A program made the translations under genes and the position numbers. The notes beneath the pieces were generated by a model. That model did no database searches, was not told the DNA's origin, and saw only the letters and a list, made by a program, of their open reading frames with translations. DNA of 64,000 nucleotides, taken from NCBI GenBank assembly GCA_002105175.1, contig MCGE01000002.1:930001-994000 (forward strand), given 5' to 3'. The stretch comes from Absidia repens (taxonomy: Eukaryota; Mucoromycota; Mucoromycetes; Mucorales; Cunninghamellaceae). Numbering within the stretch: position 1 is the first letter of the stretch; the number at the start of each line of letters is the position of its first letter. This document shows, piece after piece, positions 37,901 to 47,892 of the stretch.

Positions 37901-40012
37901 TTACTGTGGTTGTCAGGGGCTGTAATGGTGATAGAAGAATGATCGCTTTCTCCACTTGTGTCATTGTTGGTATAGCGACGTTGTAATGCGTTGAGACTGG
38001 TGACCTTGCGTCCCAAAATGCTGAGTGTTTGATTCCGTCTTGTATCCACAGAGCTTTCCAGCCGAATCCTCATTTCATCCAAAGAATCCATATGAGGTGT
38101 GGTCATAGGTAATTCAAGCGACGGGTCATCCACATAAAGACATATACGCACACAGGAAGCACAGTCATTTGTTGTCCGGACTACGTTTGCACAGCTTGTT
38201 TGTAAATGGAGTAAGTCATCGATGTCTTCCGTTTGTTGGCACCTTGGTCCAGTCAGGGCACGCACGGCCGTTACTAGATTTGTAATGGAGCTATAGACTG
38301 CTTCTTTCGCCAAAACCAAAGCCACCAAATGTGGGTCTTCAGGAATAACCGAGTACTGTTTGTAGTCCAGATCACCAACATTGGAGCACACATGTTCAAC
38401 TACAGCCAAAAAGGTTCGTACAGCCTCCACTGTTTTTCTTGTCACTTCCAGCATATGGGTAGCACGTTGCCGAGCAGCCAAGAATTCTTCCACAATGATC
38501 AGCAAAGCATCAATAAGTTCCCCAATACAAGTCTGATGTTCGACAATGGTTTGAATAATATGCTGTGCATCTGATAGAGGTACCACTTTGGCAATGAGAG
38601 AAGCACTAGAAAGTCGAGCTGCTACCAATTGTTGTCGTAAAGTGCTTGATGAATCCAAAGAATCCAATGTACCTTGTGTGTTATTATATTCGCCGAGAGA
38701 TTGTGAGAGATTGTTGCATAGAGAATAAGAGCCGTTTTCCTTGCTACTGCCGTCGCTTTGATTGTCGTCCACCTCAATGTCATCGTCGTAATCATCATCA
38801 TTTTCGTCTTCGCTGAGTCCAGGGGAGGAGAGAGAGGGAAGGATGGACCTGAGTACGTTTTCGAATAAGCCCATATCCATCAGGAGTTGATTTGCCAAAG
38901 TCGGGACATCATCTTGGACCTTCCGCCGAGAAACATAGTCATCCTCTACTTGGAAGAGGGCTTGAAGTTCTTTTCCTTTGAGTACCAGTTTGCTGAGAGA
39001 AGACAGGACATTTTTGCGTTGGCGGGCTAATTCAGGATACGATTTCAACAGGGGACTATCTTTGCTGACGGTGTTGGCGGCGGTTAAAACGCTCCGAATG
39101 GAAGATACTACCTGGAAAATCACCAGTTGGATATTGCTGTAGAGATGTCGTTGGCCACAATCTTCCACCAGATCGGATATACGGTTGTTGGCGTCCTCCA
39201 TCAAGTAATTCAAGTTGTGTGGGCTGTTGTTTTTGTTGGAGATAGATTTCGCCGACGGTGCCATTTCGAACTTTTGCCTGTCTTCATCCAGCATCGCCCT
39301 AGCAAGTTCTAGTCTATTTGATTGGTGATCATTGGTAATTTCATGATTTGGATCATCATCATTGTGTTGGTCAGGATTGTGATCGATGGATGTATTCGAA
39401 GCTTCGGAATAGGATCGCTGTGACTGTAAAAGAGTTAAAAATAAAAGTAAAAATATAATTAGTTCATGTTCTTCAAGGTAAAAAGGCACCAACCCACGCG
39501 ATGTAAGCGTTACACCAAGATGATGTTCGTTTCCATGTTCTATTTTATCTTACCATAGCACCAGTGACATTTAGAGCATATTGTGTGGTTGTTGTTGGTA
39601 GCACAGACAAATCCTCAGACCCATTGGTTTCGATCACATTGTTCGACGCTGATATCGTTGTTGCTGTTGCTGCTGTTGATATCAAGCCTTGACGCCAAGC
39701 TTCGAATTCTTGTAGTTGAGGAGTATCCTGAATATCTTCGTAATCGGCAGAGTGTCGCCGTAGTTCACCAAGTCGGCCAACATAATTGGAAGGAAACCAA
39801 CCACGAAGTCCGTCAGTAACACCATCCCACCATCCCGATTCGTCACGATTGTATACCTCTATGATGGCACCACGTTGAAAAAAGAGGCATGCAGAAGTGT
39901 TGTCGGACGGAGCATTGGTCGGGAAAAAGTCGTGAAGAGCTTGTACAAAGTGAGAGTGTAATTGAGGAGAGTCGTGAGTTGAATTCAAGTGCGCTAACGT
40001 AGGAGATGTCAT
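34979..40012 (-). CDS. Cdc25-type Ras guanine-nucleotide exchange factor with SH3 domain (1533 aa)
   Basis: Activates Ras by GDP release; in fungi Cdc25-type GEFs feed Ras into adenylate cyclase and PKA. Exons on the minus strand: 40012-39554, 39423-36877, 36786-36651, 36581-36259, 36192-35581 and 35503-34979 (4602 nt, in frame). Order of domains: SH3 at about residues 22-84 (ALHDF...ESGWWDG...GWFPSNYV). A long central part follows, with acidic Asp/Glu runs and Ser/Thr/Pro-rich, probably disordered stretches. RasGEF_N is at about 1020-1155 (FFYNFRLFTTPSAFVDLLIQRF, VIKTWLETYY). The catalytic RasGEF domain is at about 1265-1500 (MELARQFTLMESTLFCQI, NTLMAIRSALDSTSIRRLKKTW, FLGVYLTDMTFIDDGN). The SH3-RasGEF_N-RasGEF order matches yeast Cdc25/Sdc25 and filamentous fungal homologues. 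The PKA gene lies 2 kb downstream in the same direction. Confidence 0.95.
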
Positions 40013-40797
40013 GATGATAAGAGAGTGAGAAGAAGAGAGGGGGATGTGTATGTATATGTCTTGATTGATTTATACGTGTTTCTTCTTCTTCAGTAAAGTA
40101 ATAAAGATATGCGTTTCATATAATTTCCAACATACAAAAATAATATAAATAATAAAATAAACAAAGAATAGGGTATAAAGAAAAAGCAGAAGTGAAAACA
40201 AGGGGGAAGAAAAAGAAAAAAAGAAAAAATCGAATAACATGAACAAATAGTGCTGAACGGCGTTTAAATACCATTTAACGCTCAGAAATCAAAAGAAAGG
40301 GGATCATTCCCCCTTGATTCCCTTCATCCTTCCCCTAAATATATAGTATATAGTAATCCCTTGATATAAAATGATCTACATATAAGCTACTAAATAATTC
40401 TCCTTTTATGCTCGTCATTTTCTTTCGATGGCCCTCTTTTTTAGGCAAAACAATCTCCGGCGGTTAGTGGTTTCTATAAAACCTACGCCACCTTTTTTGG
40501 CCATCTCTTGATGACTATATATATTACCACCTTTTGATTAGTTTGCCACATTTAATAAAAATATCAAGATTTCGAGGAAGGAGAGCTAATGAGGGAATAT
40601 TTTTACAAATATATATTTATATACGGTATATTATAGGACCACTTTATCTGTCAAACAGGATGAGATGATAAAAATATCCAAACGCCGATGATCTTGTTGA
40701 AGATGGCTCATATCTCTTTAGTCATATCAAAGAAGCGATGTTATAATACAAGACCTTCTATAGTATATATATATATGTATTGATGCATTTGTTTTTG

Positions 40798-40840
<43 letters not shown>

Positions 40841-42064
40841 GAGTGTATGCTACACAATTTTTAACTTGACACTGATGTCATATGATATGGGATGCCAGTA
40901 GAAGTCATATAAATTTACTAAATCAATGGTATTCTCTTTTATTCGAGAATCAGGTACCAGCGAATCGCAGCTATGCCAAGATTGTCTAATAATAAGAGTC
41001 GACATGTGCCACAACAACATTATTTGATAGGATCACCCTAACCAATTATTCATTAATTGCTGTATTGCCCAAGTTTTTTGATTTTTTTTACCGCCCAAAA
41101 ATATTGGAAAGCATTTTTCAGGTGATCAAGGTTTATTGGCATGGCGACCGTTATGTCTTTTTTGTTATTCTGTAAAGACCGCTATATCGGACATAGTATT
41201 ACTATCAACAGTAGCAAGCCTATTTTCTACAAAGATAGTAATTGTTTATATTTTAGGATGATCCGTGATATGATCCCATATTGATCCGAAAAAAGAACAA
41301 TAGATTAGTGCTAATGGAAGGAGATCAAACTTTATTTCCTACAAACCCCTCACTTTACAATTGAGATCCTCATTGAGACTTTTTTGTTTTACATAAATTC
41401 AGCTAAAACAGAAAACAAAGCAAGAAAGATGTTATAAATTTTTACTCTCTTGCTTTACGTCTTGATGTTAAATTGTTGTTTTTCCTTTAAACAAAAGAAA
41501 AACATCCATCGTATTCACACTCCGTCGACTTTCTTCTCAAAAAACCGATTTTATCAATGAACGAAGGTATAATGTGATTATTACCAAGGAAGGAGGCTGT
41601 TTATACAATAAAAATGCTTGTGAATGGAAAAAATAGTCAAAGAAACAGTGTCCAGTAATGTGACAGTGTTGTTTACACTGCAATGTAAACTTCAGCATCC
41701 TTACACCATCTTGGCAAGTACTGCGTTCAATACAAAATATTATAATGTGAATGCGCACCAAGGTAAACTATGCGCCTCATGATTTTTACTGTAACATATG
41801 TATTAAAATTTCACTAAAAATAAGTGTTTTTTTTAACAAAAAAAAAAAAAAAGAGAAAAATTACACTGATTTATCTCTAATGAAAATAAAGAGATTGACT
41901 GGCAAATTTGTACAGTAATCGAGAAAGCTATCTTATACACAATATCATAGCCCATGTTAGTAAGTGCAGGGTGCAATTCAGCAGGGAAGTCAAAAAAACT
42001 GAAACTTATGGAAAATAACAGAATACTGATTTACTTGAGAATAAACCGTTTAATTACGTAATAT
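40013..42064. other. Long intergenic region with (AT)n tract
   Basis: About 2 kb of AT-rich DNA upstream of the Ras-GEF. It includes A-rich purine tracts (40139-40230), a TATA(TA)n run of about 35 bp near 40800-40834 and an A15 run at 41839-41853. No open frame has recognisable features (the 74-aa frame at 41537-41761 does not). No RNA gene is recognised. Confidence 0.5.
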
Positions 42065-43390
42065 GATAAATATTATAGAATAAACATAACGTCTGATAAG
42101 CTAGATTAATCAATAAGGTTAATATATCGTACGGTGAGTTGCGAACTAATCTAGAACGAAGGGATAACTAAACTAGGCCGACTTGTTCCATCTTGTCTAC
42201 AATGGCATAAAACAATGAAAACTACCATGCAGCAGATATTAAAATGGTTATGTCTACTGTCTTGAAAAAGGAACCACCATATCGGTGATGCTGCATAGTG
42301 TTAAAAAAAATCATATGGGACTAAAATCATTTTAGGTTCCGCCCACGTGAATTTGTATTTATCATCCCGAATCTTTTTTTACTCCCTTTCTTTTCTTTTT
42401 CAGTTTTTTCGTCACCATTCAACTTCTATGGTGTTATGTTGGATTTTGATCAGTGTCAGGACTAGTTTAGAAGGGTTTTCAGCTCAGAGATTACAAGATG
42501 CTCGGGGAAACCCTTTCATTTTGGATTCAAGATTTAGATCCACCATTAGCTGGTTTTTGGAGCATTCATTAGCTTAGTTTAGTGTTAGTTTGCCCGTAGT
42601 TTGTATCTACATCTCAATAAAGTATGTCTCTTTTTACCTGCACCAATTAAAAAATGTCCCATTAGAATTTCTCACGTCTTGTTCAATAGATCTCGTTTTT
42701 ATTACCATCCTCTTTTGATTAGTGTTGACTGCTCTTGCGTTTTAGTCAAAGATACCCGCTTTGTCTTTCTCATTCCTTGTGTTGTACATTATGTTAGACC
42801 CCACTTTAAAATTTTGCCTTTAGAGTAGTGTTGACTCCTCAGTAGTCTCCCGCATACTAACACCAATAGGTCTCTTGTAGTATTTTTTGAATGTGTTGCT
42901 AGTGCGGCTTACACACGAGGTTTTTCGTCAAGCAATTTTTTTTACTGTGTTTTGCCAGTATTTAATGCTCCCCAACGACAGTATTAGAAAAAATGGGAAT
43001 TGTTAATCTATATCATTATATTTTTGACGAGGAGTATGACTTGCTCAGCAATATACTGAAAACTGTTGCTTTGAGCAGACTTGTCATCTACATAAAGCAT
43101 ACTTGCATTTTCATTATCTTCCGTTTAAAAAGTTTACAGTCGATTGGGTCACTGGTTGGAGTGTGTTGGCCATTTTTGTTCTTTTCTTTTTTTCTTTGGC
43201 CCAATATACATCACCGTTACTGTATAATGATTTATACACCTTCTAAACCCTATTGAACCCAATTCACCACTTGAAAGGTCATCAAAAAGCCCGAGTTTCG
43301 TTCTTTACGTTAAACCCTTTATAAATCTACATCCAAACACAATTTCTCTGGATTCAAAAGGAGGTACTCTACAGTGTCTACTCTATATTT
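42065..43390 (+). repeat. Dispersed CACGTG repeat family, copy E (longest copy)
   Basis: This is the most complete copy. The 5' part at 42065-42260 aligns with copy A, and CCGCCCACGTG is at 42339-42349. Then comes a CT-rich tract, and GTCAGGACTAGTTTAGAAGG with the rest of the core at about 42455-42545. CTCAATAAAGTATG is at about 42612-42625. The 3' part at 42660-43390 is shared with copies A, B, C and F in stages. An open frame with an in-frame ATG at about 42428 runs through the core (SVRTSLEGFSAQRLQDARG) to 42577, parallel to that of copy A. Upstream and downstream ends are approximate because I could not align the copies by program. Confidence 0.85.
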
Positions 43391-43939
43391 TATCTTAATA
43401 TCTCAAAGCCCTACCTATCACCTATATTAAGCGGGTCTTCCAAATTTACACCCAACCACACTCAGTTCCCCTCCACACCCAAAATGGACTATGCCAAAGA
43501 AGTCCAAAAAACTTCATTTTTCGACTTGGGATATTCCATATCCAACAATCAATGTTTTCCCCAAAAAAAGTGATATTTCTGGTAGGCCCGCCCTGTACGG
43601 TACTATACACCTATACTTTTTCTAGTAAATTCTAATCACTATAACGCACAGTACAATAGAGCATTTCCGGATTCCAAAATCGATTTTGACAACTGTACCT
43701 ATTTCCATAACGAACATCAATTACCCTTTCCATCAAAATTATTCCTTTTTTTTTTAAAAAAAAAAAAGCATGTCAAACAGCATATAGTAAATTTTTAACT
43801 TTTAAATGGTCCTTTGGAACACAATATTGTTTAATATAAGCATTTTATTTCTAAAAAAAATAACTAGTTTGTAATGACTAAAATAAAATATTCTGTCTAA
43901 CCTATAATCTACATTTTAAAACTATTCCATTGATCAAAC
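43391..43939. other. Intergenic, no gene supported
   Basis: AT- and C-rich DNA between repeat copy E and the carrier pseudogene, with a short inverted T/A run (TTTTTTTTAAAAAAAAAAA) at 43747-43767. Nothing else is seen. Confidence 0.5.
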
Positions 43940-45150
43940 CTAAGCTGTACGCTTCTTGAAGATGTGAGTCAGTTTTCGTACACCAAAAAGGCCAAACATG
44001 TACCAGGGAAGAATCGGATGACACTTAGCGCCAGGCCCTTGTAGAATCAACAAAACCTTCTGTCAATTTTATTTTCTTGACGCAATCAGCAAGTCCATGG
44101 TATTCATCTTTGTTGACGTAGTTCTAACAGATAACCCCAGCACACCCAGAAAAGAAAAGAAAAAAAAAAATAAAGGTTAGTTTGCTTATTTTGCTTGCAC
44201 ATATGTGATTTATGAATTTCTTACCATAAATCGACTACGTAAAACCTGGTATGGATAAGCTGTTACAATAGCAATTAATTTGGATATCATGGCCATGATC
44301 AAATATTCAGTCGTAGCGATATTGCATTCAATTCATGTTTTGGGGTTTCGCCCAAAGAGTGTCGTAAATCATTCCTTCATTTTTCTTTTATTCGTATGAC
44401 GTAAACTGGATCGCCCCATGAGCCACACCAAACATGGCAGGCACCATTCCACAGTATAGTCCTTTCATTCCTTCTTTTCGGAGTCGCGTCAAATCATCTC
44501 ATAGCCCTTTGTATGCATCGGGTGTTGTTCGAGTCGTTGCACACATACGTGTCTTGATCACCCAAATTGGATTCGATACCACTACAGCAAGTAGTCCTAT
44601 TGAATGATGGACAAAAAAAAAACACGCTACTAGGGTTTAATAAATGCGCGGTACAGGGTTTTCATATTCTTATTCTTATTCTTATTACCTGCTTCTACTG
44701 ATGATATCAAGTGTTGCCAAGCTGCCAGTCTGCCTTCATTTTTTTTTTCATTTGTTTCTTGATATGCTATACCTATAGTTTAAGAAAAGTGTTACTTGGA
44801 TACCTTCGGGGTTCTGGCTTCTTTGACAGAATTGACTTACCATCAAAAATAAAAAACCCCAGCTCACAGCCGGTACTAGGAGCTATTCCACGATATTAAC
44901 CCCGAAAGATACCTTCGTTGTGAACAATGTCTTTAAAGGACCTGATAGTGCCACCAATGAAAGGCTGGTTTGGTGGATGTTTCAAGGGATCTATCTACTA
45001 AATAAAATACAAAGGTTAATAATTGATCTCTTTCTTTTTCCCGTATCCATACCTTGGAATCTAATTTGGATAACGTCGAGCGGATGAAGACTGGTGATGG
45101 AGACAATCCCAGCTCTAAATCCTGCCCAAAGCCTGATCCTACACAATGAG
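43940..45150 (-). pseudogene. Decayed mitochondrial FAD/folate-type carrier (SLC25A32/Flx1-like)
   Basis: Fragments of a six-helix mitochondrial carrier lie in order on the minus strand. Repeat 1 has RAGIVSITSLHPLDVIQIRFQ near 45050-45115, then GGTIRSFKDIVHNEGIFRG, ending in a stop where the RG/YRG segment should run on (about 44895). AAWQHLISSVEAG follows near 44700-44730. Repeat 2 has NPIWVIKTRM (PxWxxKTR, the mark of the FAD/folate/NAD carrier branch) near 44560. It then runs YKGL, TGA at about 44500, [32 protein letters not shown]. Repeat 3 has AYPYQVLRSRFM near 44230, and EYHGLADCVKKIKLTEGFVDS is followed by a frame shift into FYKGLALSVIRFFPWYMFGLFGV, TAG at 43940. At least two stops and one shift, spread over unrelated sites, mean genuine inactivation. 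Intron borders are still recognisable, so the loss is fairly recent. Confidence 0.85.
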
Positions 45151-45509
45151 ATTCCACCAAGAGTCAATAAACAACATCCTGTCGTGTTCTTTCATTACAG
45201 TCTGTGCAAAGGTTTTGGAGTGCCTACAGGACATGGCAGGGAATGAATAAACTAGTCGTCGTCTCGCAATGATAAGAAAGGAATATAAGAGTAGTGGTAA
45301 TCATGGGTTTGAGTTGGAAAGCTTCATGCTTCGAAAAAATCAAAAACTTATTTTCATTCTCCGTTCTATGGCAAAAAATTTAGGGCTCTAGCTTTTTAGA
45401 AATCATGCAAAAAAAAAAAAAAAATCGGGGTGCGGATAATATGATTGGCTTTTTCTTTCTATCGTAAAAAAAATCCTTTTACAACACTACTTTTTCGCTA
45501 TCTTTCAAA
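45151..45509. other. Intergenic upstream of gluconokinase
   Basis: Contains an A16 run at 45409-45424 and an AT-rich stretch directly before the gluconokinase ATG. It may hold the lost first exon of the carrier pseudogene, which I could not identify. Confidence 0.4.
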
Positions 45510-46170
45510 ATGACTGACAAAATTAAACCAGTGCCTGTGGTTATTGTAATGGGGGTCTGTGGCTCTGGAAAAACTACATGCGGAAAAGAACTACAGCGAC
45601 TGTTGGACTGTGAATATATCGAAGGTGATCTCTTACATCCTAAAGCGAACATTGATAAAATGTCAGCAGGTAAAAAGTTAAACTAAACTGAATATATACA
45701 GAAGTCACCTTTTTGTTATTAATATCAATCGTTTTGTTTTCATCCCGTTCACATTCTCTCTATCTTTTCCCTATCTAGGCGTACCGTTGGTGGACGATGA
45801 TCGTTGGTCCTGGTTGAAAACCATTCGAGATACTATAATAGCCCATGTCGATAGACTGATAGATCATGAACCGCATGGACGAGCGCTTGTGGTGACTTGT
45901 TCGTCTCTCCGGAAGGCCTACCGGGATATTTTGCAACAAGTCCCTGCCAGCAAAGCCACAGTCACATTTGTGTACCTGAAAGGATCTCCCGAACTCTTGG
46001 CGGAACGGATGGGTAATCGAACAAATCACTTTATGAGTGCCATGATGCTTCAGTCACAATTGAACACCTTGGAAGAACCTGATCCGACAACGGAAAACGT
46101 TATTGTTGCTGATATCCGACCCGAGCCCAAGCAAGTGGCTGCCAACATCTTCTCCAATCTTAGTCTTTAA
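45510..46170 (+). CDS. Gluconokinase (GntK type)
   Basis: Phosphorylates gluconate to 6-phosphogluconate with ATP, feeding the pentose phosphate pathway in the cytosol. Two exons, 45510-45669 and 45779-46170, encode 183 aa, the usual length of this P-loop kinase. The P-loop is GVCGSGKTT (residues ~15-23). Then come YIEGDLLHPKANIDKMSAGVPLVDDDRWSWL, which holds the conserved GD-LH-NI-KM-G-PL-D-DR-WL gluconate-binding pattern, and VVTCSSLRKAYRDILQ, the CSALKxxYRD-type motif with Ser for Ala. FVYLKGS is followed by ERMGNRTNHFMSAMMLQSQLNTLEEP, the family's R-x-x-HFM-LLxSQ-xTLE-P lid motif. All catalytic residues are present. Family identification is firm. Confidence 0.96.
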
Positions 46171-46411
46171 AATTTAGATTTGTTGTTACTTTCTGTTCCC
46201 ATCTATTTTTATTGACTGCTATTTTTAGAAATTGTAAATAGTACAGTTTATTTTTGTGTGGAAATAAAATTTTATTTTTGCCAAGTGACATTGAAATGCA
46301 GCTGTGGAAACTTTCATGTATCACATCACCTTTTTTTTTTTTTTTTTTTTTTTTTGTCTCTCTTTCTCCTTATCACTCTTCATCCTTCTTCAATATTTAC
46401 AGTTTCTCATC

Positions 46412-47567
46412 ATGTCATCGCCATCACTCACTCTAGCGCAGCAATCAGACAAAATCCAACAACTGTCTCTTCAATCTCCACCCAATAAAACTGTGTTTCA
46501 GCTTCTGAAAGACATACAAAAAAACGATTCAGCAAAGACGCAAGAAAACACAGGTGTACTCATGGACAGTGGACTCACTACAGCGACAATATCGACGTAG
46601 CATATACGAAGACAGGCTTTTGGCAGAAAAACATGAAGCACGATCGACACAATTGACTCAACAGCGACGCCAACTTGAACAGGATATCAATCAACTAACC
46701 CATGATCTCCAGAGCCATGATACCCATCTACAGGCAGCAAGGACTTATGCTCATCAACGCCATACCAAGTATTTACTTCGACAGCGACAATTTCATCGCT
46801 ATGCAAAAGTGCCCCTGATCAACAACACCTACAAACAAAAGTACCTGCGCGCGCAAAAGAAGAATCAATTGGCCGAATCGGACGTAGCAGCACAACGACA
46901 TGGGATTGACCACATCAAGGATCAGCGGACAATACGACATCAACAATTACAGGAACAGGAACAAGAAGAATCTGCGTGTACGCGGATGGTTAGGACTATT
47001 CGGACGCGGATCGCTTCGCATGAAACGTTGGACAGGCATTGGCAAAATGGACTGGCCTTTTGGACCGAGCGTGTGGGATCATTGAGCTTGACCTTGGATC
47101 AGAAAATAGTGGCATTACAACATTTATTACGGCAATTTGATTGTGACAAACAGCAAGAACTGATAGCGATCTTAACAACATTCCGGCAAGCGTGGGCGGA
47201 TTTTGAGCAGGCCGAAACCTATGGCGAACAAGAATACAGCCTGGACAAGGTCGACTTTGTTTGTGCCAAATGTATGGATTCCTATCAACAACACATGCCT
47301 CGACCCGACAAGAATCATCCCACCGACCTTCTCTGCTCCTCATGCTACCAGTCAGCGCGCACCAGTATGATCATCAAGAAAAAACTAGGGTTCCTCCACA
47401 CACCCTCATCTTCAGCCACATCCACATCCACATTTTCGTCCGCTTCCTCTTCATCCCTTCCTCCCCTTTTGACTCCCTCTTCTTCTTCTCGACAATCATC
47501 CTTTGTGATCGAGTCTTCCCCAACTCCACCTCCAAAAGACCATCCACCCAAGCATTTAGTTTATTAG
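46412..47567 (+). CDS. Coiled-coil protein with C-terminal CxxC zinc motif; one frame break
   Basis: I do not recognise the family. The frame from ATG 46412 (MSSPSLTLAQQSDKIQQLS) changes after the A7 run at 46518-46524. Removing one A joins it to the long frame ending at 47567, and 1156 nt is exactly one more than 385 codons. After the join, the residues following the run become basic and helical, matching the long Gln/Arg/Lys/Glu-rich coiled coil that follows (about residues 30-230). Near residue 288 is VCAKCMDSYQQ, with LLCSSCYQSARTS about 20 residues on. These are two CxxC knuckles that could bind one zinc ion. The tail is Ser/Thr/Pro-rich and ends in KHLVY. The break is either an assembly insertion or, less likely, a short unrecognised intron. 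It follows gluconokinase by 240 bp and converges on the CCCH gene. Confidence 0.7.
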
Positions 47568-47619
47568 TCTTTAGCCTATAGTGTAATAAAGTGTTGCCAT
47601 GTATCAAAAATAAATATTC

Positions 47620-47659
<40 letters not shown>

Positions 47660-47892
47660 AAAATAAATTGATTTGCTTTATTGAAAATGGTTTTATTATT
47701 GTGAATTGAATTTTGTATGAATAAATAAGTAAAAACATAAAATAAAATAAAAAAGACTCTATACTATTGTGTGCAAAGGGAGATTGGGTGAATTGTATAT
47801 ATGAATATCAGTGTAGATGGGGAAAGGCAACAAAAAAAAAAAAAAAAAAAAAAAAAAGAGAGAGAGAGAGAGGGAGGGATGGACGTTGTCTA
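47568..47892. other. Short convergent intergenic region with long homopolymers
   Basis: 325 bp between two convergent stops, holding AATAAA signals (47585, 47610), a T36 run at 47623-47658 and an A27 run at 47831-47857, followed by a (GA)n stretch at 47858-47872. The two long runs bracket the shared 3' ends. Confidence 0.6.

Noticed and set aside
46412..46605. Separate 64-codon gene starting at 46412
   Set aside because: Removing one A from an A7 run merges it with the long frame and gives an exact codon count, so it is the N-terminus of the coiled-coil gene.
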